From positions 298,431,805 to 298,495,804 of the forward strand of contig JBOZIK010000001.1 in the NCBI GenBank assembly GCA_051453625.1: a DNA stretch of 64,000 bases. The letters are read 5' to 3'. Under the pieces are notes generated by a model. That model was given only the letters and a program-made list of their open reading frames with translations. It was not told where the DNA came from and did no database searches. Origin of the DNA: Welwitschia mirabilis (Eukaryota > Gnetophyta > Gnetopsida > Welwitschiales). Below, piece by piece: positions 13,355 through 25,611 of this stretch. Within the stretch, counting starts at the first letter, position 1. Every line of letters starts with the position of its first letter. The translations under genes and the position numbers were made by a program.

Positions 13355-13938
13355 ACTATTGTGATCGCAAATTATCATGTTTTGATGCTATAATTGTGAT
13401 GTTTTGCAGGGAACAAGAACTTAATTTAGTCATTTTTAGGCATTTTATCATGAATTGATCTAACAATCTAATTATGACATTAAATTCCATATTTTCATCT
13501 AGAAGGACAAGGATTTAATCAAGAAATAAAGTGAAGTAAAAAGTGGAGAAAAAGCCCAAGAAAATAACTAGCTTCACCTTTATCATCCCTACGACATAGG
13601 GCACAACCACATGGATAATTGCATTTGAAGAAGGCTAACAAGGCTGACTTGACGAGGCTGATGTAGCTTACTGAGGTGGCTGTCATAGGGTCTGTCATCC
13701 CCATAAAAAAAGGAGACACATAGCTATTATTTGTGAATTCAAATACCAACAGGATTTTGACATGGTGAGCTATGATTGGATGATGAAAGAGTATCATGTC
13801 CCTTTTTATGCCCACAATGATAGTAACATAATAGTACCATAAATTCTTCCTAACTGACTCAATTAAGATCTAGTTTATGCCTAATGATATCTCTTCATCT
13901 GTACTAATCTCCCTGTCCCGTAACCAACTTAGAAAAGC

Positions 13939-13946
13939 TATAAAAA
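13939..13946 (+). promoter_or_regulatory. LTR TATA box candidate
   Basis: CTATAAAAAC lies in the second half of the LTR, about 180 bases before the AATAAA motif. That arrangement fits a U3 promoter followed by R. Inferred from position and sequence only. Confidence 0.5.
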
Positions 13947-14122
13947 CCACCATTTGACATTATTTGGTTATATTTTAACATTGGAGGATTGGTGACAATA
14001 AGCATCTAAAGAGTTAAGAGTCTAATTCAGCAAAGGAGAGATTGTTCTTGGTGTAAAGGTTATGTTTCTGACATTGAAAAGTCACTAGCTTGCTGAGGTA
14101 TTGTAAGACATTCCATTGATTT

Positions 14123-14128
14123 AATAAA
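14123..14128 (+). promoter_or_regulatory. LTR polyadenylation signal candidate
   Basis: AATAAA followed by a T-rich tract (TTTCTTTCTTCTTC) downstream of the candidate TATA box, consistent with the R/U5 part of a plant LTR. Confidence 0.45.
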
Positions 14129-14554
14129 ATTTCTTTCTTCTTCTTTATATCCTATGATTTCTCTTATGATTTATGTTGAAGTTTAATTAGTACTATTTTA
14201 TAGATTAATTCTAAATTAGACATAGGTCATAAGGGCTAAGTTGGTGATAATAACTTAGAAATTTTATTATCATAGGCTTGCATTTCATCTTACTTTCCTA
14301 CTTTTCATTGCACATTAGAATAGTTGCATTGTTAATTTCCTTTTTACATTATAAAAAAACAAAAATTAATTTAAATATTGGATTGGAATTTAAGCTACAT
14401 TTCTTCTTTATTTATATGCTTGATTAGATTATTGCCTTATACTCTCTAGATTACAACATTCATTAGTTAATTCACAATATACTAAGCCTAATTGTAATTT
14501 CCTTATTTTAAGCATTGATTATTTTTGAAGTGTAAATTTAGGCTACAAACACTT

Positions 14555-14572
14555 TGGCATTGTTGTTGGCGA
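14555..14572 (+). other. Primer-binding site, tRNA-Asp type, decayed
   Basis: TGGCATTGTTGTTGGCGA matches the Athila-type PBS TGGCGCCGTTGCCGGGGA at 12 of 18 positions, and five of the six differences are C-to-T or G-to-A. It lies three bases after the proposed LTR end. Confidence 0.8.
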
Positions 14573-15180
14573 GCATCAGAACAAGCTAACAAGTGCATTC
14601 AAATCAGAAGTAAGTGGATTGAATTTGTGCTATCATTATTTCTATTTACTTTTGGCTTTTATCTAATACCTATTAATGCAATATACTTGTTTTGAGGAGA
14701 TTACCTAAAGAAATCTACTTGCCATTTGATCAAAGGCAAGATTATCTCTAAGGTCTACTTCTATCCAAACAAGATTATTCACCTTCAGAGGGTAACACAT
14801 TGTTTTCACTTATTGTTTATGTTGTGTGTGCTTTTTCATTATAAATTATCTTTTCTTTTCCTATTCTCTTATTGTGTAATAATTTTCCCTTACTAGGTTT
14901 AACTTCTTATGCTTTATGTTATTTGAAAGAATTACCATATAAAAAGAAGCCCTCCGGTATCTTATTCTTGGGTCCTAAGTAAAGATTCTAAGAAGAAACA
15001 TCACTCTTAATTATTGATTATACTACTTTCACTTTAATGTGATCCTGGAGATCACCTACAATGGTTTTAAGTAAAAGGTTGGAATTTTCAAGTTAAGCAA
15101 GGGAATTCCATAAAAATCTAAAGAGAAAAATATATGTTTTCAACATGAAAAGCAATTTTTAAAAGAGGCAAATCAAGAAG
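14573..15180 (+). other. Leader of retroelement 1
   Basis: About 600 bases between the PBS and the first gag-like frame. I see no open frame. It includes a short dyad (GATCCTGGAGATC, near 15,042). A long untranslated leader is usual for this lineage. Confidence 0.6.
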
Positions 15181-15184
15181 TTGT

Positions 15185-16680
15185 TCAGATTTATAATACA
15201 AGAACTAGAGGTGAGTAACTTTTTATTTCTAAATTTGATCAATATCATTTACTAGAAAATAGCAATTTACATTTTGAAAGTTTTTCATTTCATATTGATT
15301 CATCTTCTAGAATTTTTAAGTCCCCTCTTAAATTAAAAGCCACCTCTTCTGTTAAAAGTCCTTCTAAGCTTAATTTCAATTTTTTTGCAAGTAAAGCTTG
15401 AACTTCACATTCTTTAAATAATAAATGTGTGAATTAGAATTCTATAACTCCCATAATGTCTATAATTTCTAGTGGTTCCTAACCAACTCTAAAAGATAAA
15501 TATGGACCAAAACTTAGAGAAACTCATAATCCTTTTGACCTTACTATTGGAGATGACATGGAAATTAAAAATTTTAATGCCTACCCTTATTTGTATGGAG
15601 AAATTCATGAAGATCCTTATGAACACATTGCTGCCATTGAATAATTGATGCTCACATGTAATGAAAAGGAATTTATAACTGATAGAAATTACATGATAGT
15701 GTTTCCTTACACATTGAGTGGAAAATCAAAAAACTAGCTTAAAACCCTATCCCACAAGAGTCTCAAAACTTGGAAGGATACCAAAGAAAGCTTCATCAAA
15801 TGATTCCTTAGCAAAAACACCTTGAGAAAAAGACATCACGAGGTCATAAATTTTCAACAGAAAGATAATGATGGTTATGCTTTATCTTGGGAAATATTCA
15901 TAATGTTAGTATCAGTCAATCCCATAGATGAATTTTAATAAGAAGAATTAATTTAACATTTCTAAAATGTCCTTACCAGTGCAACAAAACAAATGCTAGA
16001 TTTTTATTTTAGAGGGATTTTATTTCAACACACAATTAAAGAATCATGACAATACTTATAAGACTTAGTTGAATTTAGCTAAGCATGGCCTAAGCCTAGA
16101 GGTAAAAAAATCCCTTAAACAATCTTTAAGAAAAATCCATCATTTTAAACATCAAGAGGGAAAAACAAAAAACAACACATGTATGAAGACAAAGACAGTA
16201 GTAATAGTGATAGCCCACTAGTAAAGAGAATGGTTAAATTAATCCAAGAGGTAAAATTAGAAAAATTATATACAACACCAACTCCTACTTGTGAATTATG
16301 TGAAGAAAGCCACATAGTCACTGAATGTCCATTTTAGCCAATAGTGAAGGATGTAGTGAGGTAAGAAGTGTGTTATACCAATCAACTAGATCCTACACAC
16401 CACAAAGGACCTTACCTTAATGAGAAAAAGCCTTACCATCAATCAGGTCCTTCTTTTAAACATGTATATAAAGATACCTCCAAAAAACCATACAACCCAA
16501 GGTATGAAGGATACAATCAATACAAGAAGAATCTCATTAAGGAAGCTATGACAGAGATAAGAAGCATCCCTGAACAAACACATAAGAGTATTAAGAAAAC
16601 TTAAAAAATTATATAAGATTTGGCTGGGATTAACCACATAAATTATGTTAGCCAACTAGAGATCACAAGACACATTAGCT
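15185..16680 (+). pseudogene. gag remnant of retroelement 1
   Basis: Gag would form the capsid of the element's particle and bind its RNA. The clearest frame runs from about 15,500 to 16,600. The segment at 15,590-15,860 resembles the capsid part of plant gypsy Gag: YGEIHEDPYEHIAAIE, then a segment like RLRLFPFSLRDKAKAWL, then LKTWKDTKESFIK and RHHEVINFQQKDND. A trace of the FYEGL-type motif follows (MLDFYFRGIL, about 15,991). Near 16,291 is a zinc knuckle, CELCEESHIVTEC (CX2CX3HX4C), followed by a basic tail with YNPRYEGYNQYK. At least a dozen stops and probably frameshifts break it, mostly TAA/TAG where CAA/CAG would be expected. No functional start is preserved. Confidence 0.85.
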
Positions 16681-16689
16681 TCTAATACA

Positions 16690-17688
16690 TTGCCTAACCC
16701 CAATTATGTGAAGAAAGATTAGAAGGTAGTCACTCAAAAAGGCACTACTGCTTCACCTAAAGAACCATATACAAGTGAGAACATTAAAGAAAAGAAGGAT
16801 GAAGATATAGAAATCCTTGATGAAATACACTTTCCCTCCACTTTCACTTCAACAAACAAGAATGAAATAACAAACAAAGGAAAAAAATCTTATCCCTTGA
16901 TTAAATAGACTCAATTCTAATCCAACTTATGATGAGTATATCAAAACAATCATAAAGGATGTTAATGTCACACAACCCTTTTAGCGCATACATCAAGACA
17001 ATCCTAATTATGCCAAAGTATTAAAGGACCTTTATGGGAGAAAGAAAAAATGTAAATTACCAAGTAGAGTGTTTTTAGCTCAATCTATAACCAACTTGGT
17101 GATACAAAAATTTAAAAAATTTAAAGATATAGGGGCAACAACCATTAGTGTGATCTTAGAAGGCAACAAAAAGGTTAGGAAGGCCCTAATAGACATAGGT
17201 ACAAGTGTGAACATAATGTCCCTTCATATTTGTAAAAAGTTTAGATTAGAAAATAGAATTGAACCAATAACAATTGTCTTGGAAATGGCTGACCCAACAT
17301 TAAAAAAGCCACTTGGAATTGTCAAAGATTTGGTTACTTAAATAGAGGAAGTCTACTACCCCATTGATTTCATAATCATTAAAATTAATCAAAATGCTGG
17401 ATACCCCTAACTTTTAGGAATATTTTTTTGTGCTACTGCTCACTACATTATAGATATTAGAGATGGAACCATGAAACTTTACATAGGTAGTAAAAGGTTT
17501 TAAGTTCAAGATTTTAATGCAGCAGAAAAGGACATAAGGAATTCAAATGATGAGCCAAGTGAAGATATTAGATCAAAAATGTTTGTAGCTCATCTTTCAC
17601 TCAAATTAAAGGCCCTCACCCTTGAATAAACAACTCTTTTTGATGATGTAAAAGAGTTTTAAATAGTATGAGGTAGTCTTAATTCCAT
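16690..17688 (+). pseudogene. Aspartic protease region of the pol remnant, retroelement 1
   Basis: After a frame change near 16,690 a linker continues (DEDIEILDEIHFPSTF, about 16,800). An open stretch at 17,069-17,341 then contains KALIDIGTSVNIM, which matches the catalytic D-(L/I)-G-(A/T)-S block of gypsy proteases. It is followed by the usual LADRSIKYPxGIVED-like segment (EMADPTLKKPLGIVKDLVT). Past a stop at 17,339, traces of the next conserved part follow (YYPIDFIII.., LLGIFFCAT, IIDIRDGTMKLYIG). The expected GRPFLAT motif has decayed to GIFFCAT. The frame reaches the 100-N gap before reverse transcriptase would start. The active-site aspartate is present, but the polyprotein is interrupted and cannot be functional. 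Confidence 0.85.
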
Positions 17689-17788
17689 NNNNNNNNNNNN
17701 NNNNNNNNNNNNNNNNNNNNNNNNNNNNNNNNNNNNNNNNNNNNNNNNNNNNNNNNNNNNNNNNNNNNNNNNNNNNNNNNNNNNNNNN
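17689..17788. other. Assembly gap, 100 N, hiding the rest of retroelement 1
   Basis: Left of the gap is retroelement 1 pol and right of it is module E, equivalent to 32,133. RT through 3' LTR plus 164 bases of host repeat (equivalent to 31,969-32,132) must lie in or be missing at this gap. Its true size is therefore probably several kilobases if the element was complete. Confidence 0.9.
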
Positions 17789-19075
17789 AAATTTTATTTG
17801 TAATGGGTAGAGAGGCATAAAACAAAAGTGAAAAAGCATACTTCCAATAAGATTAATGTCTAAAGAATCTTCTAGTATCTTCCTTATGTGTTATTTATAA
17901 TAGCTCCATCCTTATATGTATCTAATACAAGTCTCATAAAATTTTTCTATCTTATCTATTGAAAGTAAATAAATATTATTTAATTTAAGAATTTTCAAAT
18001 ACTCCACTTCCTTAATACCTAACAAACTCAAAGTAAAGTTAAATTCATCTATTGTAAATACATAACTTGGAAATAGATCAATTATTATTTTCTATTTTGA
18101 TGTAGAGGAAGGCAAGATATCTGATCGTGAGATAGGTCTATAATTTGCTAAGAATAAAGAGAATATCTCTAGTAATCTCAATAACATCTTTGAGAGAAAT
18201 ACTTATAGAATGCTAAAACCCTTAGAAGTGGACTTATGAAATGACATGGTAAAATGCTCAAGAAAAATACACCAAAAAAACTACAAAGAAAAAAAAAATA
18301 CTTATCAAAATAAACTCTTTAGATCACTCTGTAACTTAAAATTATGTGAAAGTAACCTTAGCCATTATATAACCATCAAAATATAAATTCTTATTGACCT
18401 ACTCTTATGCAACATGCTAATTTTATATTAGGTATACCATACACAAGATGGCCTTATTAACTCTACTATTGTTTAGACATTCAATATATTTTTATATTCT
18501 ATTACGAGATTAGAACTAGGTGGAATCTCCATGTAAGTACATGTAATCCACTCTAATGTATTCATATGTGTGAAGAAACTAGCTTTCAATTTTGTATACA
18601 TTAACATCATAAAATTTTTTAATTATGTATACCTTTATCCATTTAAAATAGATATTCATACTAAGGTGGCTCTAATATCATGTAGACATAGCTGGAGGTA
18701 TGAATGACCCAAGTTACTTTAGTCCCATAACATATTATTAGATATCATACTCAGATTGATGTGATTATTTATGTATGCAAAGAAAACATCACATATTTAC
18801 CATACTTTGTAACTTAATAATATGTATATTTATTATTAAGTATTATGACCTTACCAAGGATCACTTATCATTAATTATAATGTTATTATTAACTAATGAC
18901 TCATACTTTTTAGGATATTTATCATGATAAAATTCCCCCTCCTAGGTTATCATCTTAATATAATAAAGAAGAACTAAAGAATTATAAAAAATGAAAAAAT
19001 AAAAATCATATGTTTCTTTTAGGTATAATCCTCTTGATTTTACCTTAGTAATTGAATAAAGTATGTGTAATGAAA
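17789..19075. repeat. Module E, copy 1
   Basis: Homologous to 21,305-22,475 and 32,133-33,415. Landmarks are GATGTAGAGGAAGGCAA (18,100), CCATCAAAATATAAATTC (18,372) and TTATGACCTTACCAAGGATC (18,842). No gene or TE domain. Confidence 0.7.
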
Positions 19076-20660
19076 ATGACTTCTCTAAATTAGTGCCACC
19101 CTCTTAAATTATTTTTAATTTAATTATATTTAAAGGAAATCAAAGATACTTTCACATGATAACTGTCATATTCAGTAATAGCCAAGACTTAAGTAAACTC
19201 AAAAGAGTGCCTAGCTCCTTTTAAATTCCTCTATTTATCTCTTCTAATGATATCACATTTTTTTGTCTCAGTTAAGAGTCCTTATTTCTACATTATTAAA
19301 GCATTAGGGTATTCCTTTAAGGTAACATTCCTTTTTGCATGTCCTCCATGGCTTGTATAGGAATGAAGCCATCCTTTTCTATCTTCCACACTCACTATAT
19401 AGGATTTGGGATTTATGCTACCTCCCTTCTTCCATGTTCTTCCTTTCCTTTCATCTTTAATTTTTCTTTAAATATTTTCTATATTTCTAATTGAAACTTG
19501 AGGCATTAATATAAATTAAAGTTTTTTCCCTAATACTTTTCCTCTTTTAATACATTAACATCTTATTCCTTCCTTCTTATGATTAAGTTTTCTCTTTCAT
19601 TTTCCTTTTAATAGACATATTTTCTTAGTTTGTTTACTTTCCTATGTTGATAGCCAGGTTTGAGCTTTTTTCCTTCTTCTACATCATGTGTTTCTTTGTA
19701 ATCTTAAGAATACCCTTTTTAAATATTTTCTTAACCTTCTTAATTTTCATCTTCAATATCCATTTTTATTTCTTTAATACCATCATCTCATGGTAATCAA
19801 CCCCTTACCTTATATCTAGATAAAAATCCCATAGACACACATGAAAATAAGAGGTAAGCATCCACAGGATACAAATTTATCCATAGAGACTACTAAAATA
19901 TCATGTAATTCAAAACAAAAATTCCTTATTTGCTAAACATTAAGGCCTTTTACCTTGGTTATGCCAGGGACAATGGCTGAACATGTTTATCATTAACATT
20001 ATAATAATAATTTATACATGAGGTTATACTAGTACTTCACATAATATTCTCACTTAGATCCATATTTCATTACTCTCTTTTAATTATCCTTTTATGTTTA
20101 GATATTTGACTCAACTATTCACTAAAATGAGAATTTATATATTTGACCATCTATTATATTTGTATTTTATATATTTAATCTTCATACCAACATTAAAATA
20201 TTGGAATTACCTAATCCAAGTTCCATTAATTACCCTTGTAATAAAAAATTTTCATTAATACCCTCTTAATGTGTGAACTATTCAATTTTATGTCATACAT
20301 TATTTACAAATTGCATATCCTTGTGAAGACATAAAAAGATTAGTTCTATTTCCAACTTTTTGAATCATTAAGGAGTTCTCTTAACATAGTTTTAAGAACT
20401 TCTCATTATACCTCCTTCTTGTAAAGTGGAATACAAACCATTTTTAAAGTACATGAAATAGTTTTCTTTAGTATTATTAATCAAAATAGTTTTCTTTAGC
20501 CCTTTTTCTTTATCCTTTATGTAACTAAATTTAACTTATTATGTAATCTTTTTAAAGTATATAATGTATTCACTATTTTCTTTAGCTATCATTACATGAA
20601 ATATTTTCTATAGAAGATCAGTTATAAGTGTTTGGAATAGCATATTATATTATACAATTT
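19075..20660. repeat. Module C, copy 2
   Basis: Same landmarks and order as 9,770-11,360 and 33,415-35,130, including the pyrimidine-rich stretch (19,330-19,760) and the GC-richer island at 19,955-19,978. It follows module E directly, the order also seen at 33,415. Confidence 0.7.
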
Positions 20661-21204
20661 AATGTATAATATGTTTAGTTAATCAATGATACTTGAAAAA
20701 CACTATATCATGCTTGATGGATTGAGAATTATAAATATAATTTATAAGATAATTGAGATAAGAAACGTTCTAAATGGGAATCTTCTTTGGTCTCTTCACT
20801 TTTAAGAAGAGGTTTTGCAACAAGTTCCCTAATAATTATTAATTTAGGAGCTATGGATGATTCTTCCAGTAATGTTAATGCTGCAACCTTACTAAATTTG
20901 GTTTTATCCTATTATAGTTATTAAACTCCTTACTATAACTCAAAAATGATATCCTTATATTCTAAAATATCTTTTTTTAATTTATAATTTCATCCATCTT
21001 ATCTTCTATTGAATATTTAGTTTCATATTTCCTTATTAGAGTATAGATTCTTTTACCTTAAGATGCTTATTATTCTACTTAACTTTCTTGTTTTAAGCTT
21101 TAGACATTTAACATTCTATTTGTATATCTTACTATTAGAGAAATATGTAATTGCATCTTAAGCTTGTTTCTCCTCATTTTTTAATTCTTTAAATAATGAA
21201 CTAA
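20660..21204. repeat. Module F, copy 1 (diverged relative of D)
   Basis: Matches 35,130-35,740 closely, and the later part of module D (12,600-13,100) more weakly. It is cut by the 100-N gap, after which module E starts again, so a D/F-E-C succession repeats here. Confidence 0.6.
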
Positions 21205-21304
21205 NNNNNNNNNNNNNNNNNNNNNNNNNNNNNNNNNNNNNNNNNNNNNNNNNNNNNNNNNNNNNNNNNNNNNNNNNNNNNNNNNNNNNNNNNNNNNNNN
21301 NNNN
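21205..21304. other. Assembly gap, 100 N
   Basis: The left flank is equivalent to 35,738 and the right flank to about 32,228. The remainder of module F and the first roughly 95 bases of module E are missing. Confidence 0.95.
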
Positions 21305-22475
21305 TACTTAGGTGTGGTTTTAATAGTTCCATTTTTATATGTATCTAACACAAGTTTTATAGGCATTTTTTTTAATCAGTTGAAAATAAATAACTATTAC
21401 TCAATTTAAGCCTTTTCAATACTCCACTCTCTTAATATCTAAGGAACCCAAATTAAATTAAAATTCATCTATTATAAATACATAACTTAGAAATAGAATA
21501 ATTTTTATTTTCTATTTTGATGTAGAGGAAGATAAAATAGATGATCTTGAGATAGATCTACTAAGAATAGAGGGAGTTTCCATAGTAATCTCAAAAAAAT
21601 ATTTCAGAGGAACACTCATAGAGTTCCACAACTTTAGGAGTTAACTCAAGGAATGGCATGGTAAAACACTTAAGAAAAATATGCTTAAAAGAATACAAAG
21701 GATAAAAGAAGACTTACCAAAATAAAAATCTTTAGATTACTCTATAATTTAAAATTTTATAAGAGTGACTTTAGCCATTATATAACCATCAAAATATAAT
21801 TCCCAATTTACTTACCATTATGTTACATGCTAATTTTGTATTAGGTATACCATTCATAGAATAGGCTTATTAACTCTACTATCATCTAGACATTTAATAG
21901 CTTTTTTCTATTCTATCAACTAAATTAAAACTAGGTGTTGTCTCCACATGAGTAAACATAATCCACTATAATGTTCTCATATGTGTGAAGAAACTAGATT
22001 TCAATTTTTTATACATTAACATCATAAGGTTTTTCATTATGTAGATCTTTATTCACTTAAAATACATATTCATAGTAGAGTGGATCTCATATTCTATTGA
22101 CATAGCTAGAGGTATGAATAACCAAGTCACTATAGCCCCATAACATATTATTATATGTCATACTTAGAGTGATGTGAGTATTTATGTATGCAAAGAAAAC
22201 ATCAAACATTTACCGCACTATCTAGCTTAATAATATGTATCTTTATTATTAAGGATTGTAAGCTTACCAAGTATCACTTATAATTAACTATAATATTATA
22301 ATTAACTAATGACTCATATTTTCTAGGATATTTATCATGATAAAACTCCTCCTCCTAGGTTATCATTTTAAGTTAATAAAGAACTAAAGAATTAAAAATA
22401 AATGAATAAAAATCATATGTTCCTCTTGGGTGTAATCCCATTGGTTTCACTTTAGCAATTGATTAAAGTATGTGT
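21305..22475. repeat. Module E, copy 2
   Basis: Aligns with 17,880-19,075 and 32,228-33,415, more diverged than those two are from each other. Landmarks are GATGTAGAGGAAGATAAAAT (21,520) and CTTACCAAGTATCACTTATA (22,262). No gene or TE domain. Confidence 0.7.
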
Positions 22476-23332
22476 AATGAAAATGACTTTTCTAGATGGG
22501 TGTCATACTCTTGAATTATTTCTTATTTAGTTGTATTTAAAGGCCAATCAAAGATACTTTCAAATGGTAACTACCATCTTCAATCATAGCCAAAACTTAA
22601 GTAAAATCAAAAGAGTTCCTAGCTCCTTTCAAATTCCTCTTTTTATCCTTTCTAATGATATCAATTTTTGCTATAAAATAAAGTCTTATGACATTTCTTT
22701 AAGGTAACATTCCTTTTCACATGTCCTCCATGGCCTGTAGAGGGATGAAGCCATTCTTTTATATTTCCCACACCCACTATCTAGTCTTTGAGATTTAGGC
22801 TACCTCCCTTCTTTCATGTTCTTTATTTCCTTTCATCTTTGATTTTCCTTTAAATATTTTTTATATATCTAATTGAGACTTTAGGAATTACTATAAATCA
22901 GAGTTTCTTTCATAATATTTTTTCACTTTTTAATACATTAACACCTTATTCTTCACTTCTTATGATTATGTTTCCTTTTTCTTTTTCCTTTTTACACACA
23001 TATTTTCTTAGTTTGTTTACTTTCCTATGTTGATAGCTAAGTTTGATATTTTTTCCTTCATCCACATCATGTGTTTCTTTTGTAACCTTAAGCGTGCCCT
23101 TTTTATATCTTTCTTCAGCCTTTTCACTTTACATCTTGATCATCCATCTTGATTCCTTTAATATCATTGTCTCATGATAATGTTGGTTAATCCCTTATCT
23201 TATATTTAGATAAAACTCCCCTAGGCACACACAGAAACAAGAGGTAAGCATCCATAGAATACAAATTTATCTATAGAAACTAGTAAAACATCATGTGATT
23301 TAAAATGAAAATTTTTCATTTTCTAAACATGG
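22475..23332. repeat. Module C, copy 3 (truncated)
   Basis: Follows the other C copies through the pyrimidine-rich stretch. It ends abruptly after CATTTTCTAAACATG (about 23,332), immediately before the GC-richer island present in the other copies. The junction is a clean breakpoint. Confidence 0.7.
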
Positions 23333-25227
23333 ATAGGAAACAAGTTGACCTCTTTCACCTTGAATGAGAAAGTGATGGAAAGAGATAATTGGCCTAATAT
23401 AGAAAACATTAGATTATCTATAAAAAAGTTTCTTTATAAAAATTATCCATAATTAGGGATTTTCTTACTATGATTAATGTTAATCAAGGAGAAAGTTACT
23501 TTGAGCTCCATCCACACTTCAAGCTTTATAGTAAAGAACCTAGAAAGAATCTTACCATTTTTGTCTTTCTTTTCTTCAACCATGCTAAATTTTTTATGTA
23601 TCCAAATGAAAGCCTACATTCCACTTTTACAATATGAGGAAAGAAAACTAATTGACCAAACATTATGAAAAAGCATGATATCACTTTATTCATGAGTTTC
23701 AAACTCAAATAATTAAAAAGCATTACATTGATGCAATTGAATGAGAGGTATGTAACATTTAATGGATGCCATGGAATTTTAATACATCTGTGAAGCTTTT
23801 TCATCGAAGTCACTCAACGTGTAAAAACTTTGATAGGCAAAAAAAGGATCTAAAAATGCTTAACACATAGAAGTAAAAAGAAAATTGATAATAGAAATAC
23901 TAATCTTAACTTGTCGTTTAATTTCATATTAGGTTTGCTCACTATTTTATGGGTTTTTTTTGTTCGTAATTATTTTATGATGAGGTCCTTTCATGCCTAA
24001 TCTAAAACAAGAGAATCAAGATTGGGATGCACATGTATAGTAATAAAACCAAGTAGATGTAAATAATTATTAGCCTCCATGTTTTTTATGCTCATGTTGC
24101 TATGAGACACCATCTAATAAATCCTTGAGCCCTCTTACTTTATGAAATTGGATACTATAATCAAAAGACAACTTTACCCACATGCACAAGGCCTAAGATA
24201 GTAAGAAAATTACAAAAAATAACCTCCATTGTAAATTATTTTCTATCTTTGTAACTTCTCTGTGGTTCCTCATCCATCCCTTTAATGGCTCCTCCTTCCT
24301 AGATCCAAGCCAAGTTCTAAGACTAGCTGTTTTGTGTAATACTTTTAGTTTTTAGGTAAGACATGTATGGATATTTTTGTTTTGACATTTATATTATAAA
24401 TTTATAATATATATTATTAAAAATTTCAAATTTTTAGTTATAATATATAGCCATTGATTTTTTAAACTAGTTTCTTAAATAATAGTAATGTAGAATACTT
24501 TCCTAATGCAGTGCATGTTGCATGCATAAAGAATGCTTTCTTTGCATATTAGAGGAATGATATTGATTTCTTACATCTCTAACACTTTTAAGATATTGGA
24601 AATGAGTAAGAGTTATTATAAAAGCAAATAATGAAGCTATGAAAAAAACCTAATAAATACAGGAAGAGGTATCAAATAAAATTTTTTTTATTAAAATTAA
24701 TCAAATTTACAACTCAATTAATGGAAAATGCCTATGAAACAAGTAAAAGAATGAGAATTAAAAGTTTAAAAAGCTTATGGATTAGAAAGAGAGAAAAAAA
24801 TACAAAGAAATTAAACAACCAATTCCTAAAGGCTATCTTGTGATCTGTATCTATCAATATCTCTCTCTATTCTTTACTTTACTTTGGTATAAAAACAACC
24901 TAGAATATGCTATTATGATGTAAACAATAGAATTTAGTACTTCCAATATGTCCATCCATCATAATGTTTAAATTACCTTTTTGCTAAAAGCATATGCGAT
25001 TGAGAGATACAAACTTCAATAATTGTGAAATTTCATGTGGGGTATATGCTTGCATTGATTTCTTAGAAATGTACAAGATTATACACCTTTTTGATATTTC
25101 ATTTATGGTATGTGTATTTATATCATATCAATTTACAGGTGTCCATGTCTAGACATATGTGCCACATAGAGATGATACATATACATGACATTATAAGAAA
25201 TGAAGTAGTAAATGCTTAAGTAACTAC

Positions 25228-25334
25228 CTCGTGGATTTCACCAGATTGTTATCATTGAAGAAAGCAAGCGTTTGAATACTATGACCAATATCTCTCCAGA
25301 TCGTATTCATATTCTCATCTCTAATCTTTGATCT
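25228..25334 (-). pseudogene. Open protein-like segment, possible gag N-terminus of a minus-strand element
   Basis: The minus strand reads an uninterrupted 35-codon protein-like segment containing RDENMNTIWRDIGHSIQTL and then FFNDNNL. It could be flanked by splice-like sites (TGCAAG before it, GAG/GTAGTT after it), so a lone host exon is one reading. I prefer a gag N-terminal fragment, because a decayed initiator-Met PBS on the same strand lies about 260 bases upstream (25,595-25,611), and early Gag of plant gypsy elements often has this low-complexity helical character. No full domain is seen and the assignment is weak. Confidence 0.3.
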
Positions 25335-25594
25335 CTTGCAGGTGAAACTTTGTAGGACTTAAAACCACCATACTTTCCTGCCAATATTATGCTACTGTAA
25401 AATCCTTGACACTTCAAAAGTGCTTCTTGCGTTTTTGAATACCTCTCTTTCTCTTATGGTAGAGTGTTTTATTTATTTGGTTATTTCTTTAGGTATTGAT
25501 GATCGTTTTTCTTATAACATCCATTTTTTTCTGAAAAGAGGATTCTTAACAAGGGCAGGGTTCCATCACAACTCACGCACTGATAGACTAATGG

Positions 25595-25611
25595 CCGAGC
25601 TTTGATTCTAA
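25595..25611 (-). other. Primer-binding site, initiator-Met type, decayed (minus strand)
   Basis: The minus strand reads TTAGAATCAAAGCTCGG against TTGGTATCAGAGCTCGG: 14 of 17 matches, two of the three differences being G-to-A. It would mark a minus-strand LTR element with its LTR at higher coordinates. No LTR pair was recognised. Confidence 0.45.

Larger units (their letters stand above)
13360..14551 (+). repeat. 5' LTR of retroelement 1
   Basis: The proposed LTR starts with TGTGATCGC and ends ..CTACAAACA, followed by CTT and the PBS, so it has TG..CA ends and is about 1.19 kb long. The left end coincides with the break in module D. It carries a promoter-like TATA box (13,939) and a polyadenylation-type AATAAA (14,123). 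The interior (13,560-13,720) is noticeably richer in G+C than its surroundings. The 3' LTR is missing, so the ends are inferred. The minus-strand frame at 13,519-13,815 lies inside the LTR and is not a gene. Confidence 0.75.
13360..17688 (+). mobile_element. Retroelement 1: decayed Athila/Tat-type Ty3/gypsy element, truncated by a gap
   Basis: A plus-strand LTR retrotransposon remnant. In order it has a 5' LTR (13,360-14,551), a tRNA-Asp-type primer-binding site (14,555-14,572), a leader, a gag remnant with capsid and zinc-knuckle traces, and an aspartic-protease remnant that runs into the 17,689 gap. Reverse transcriptase, RNase H, integrase and the 3' LTR are not visible. It interrupts the repeat array: the sequence to its left matches module D up to 31,968 and the sequence after the gap resumes at 32,133 of module E. 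Many in-frame stops show that it is dead. Lineage (Athila or Tat) is inferred from PBS type and gag/protease style; a tree of RT is impossible here. Confidence 0.85.

Noticed and set aside
13519-13815. 98-codon minus-strand frame
   Set aside because: It lies inside the LTR of retroelement 1 and has no recognisable motif; it is antisense to the LTR transcript.
25228-25334. Isolated host exon with splice-like borders
   Set aside because: Kept only as an alternative. A decayed retroelement PBS on the same strand nearby makes a gag fragment more likely, and no second exon was found.
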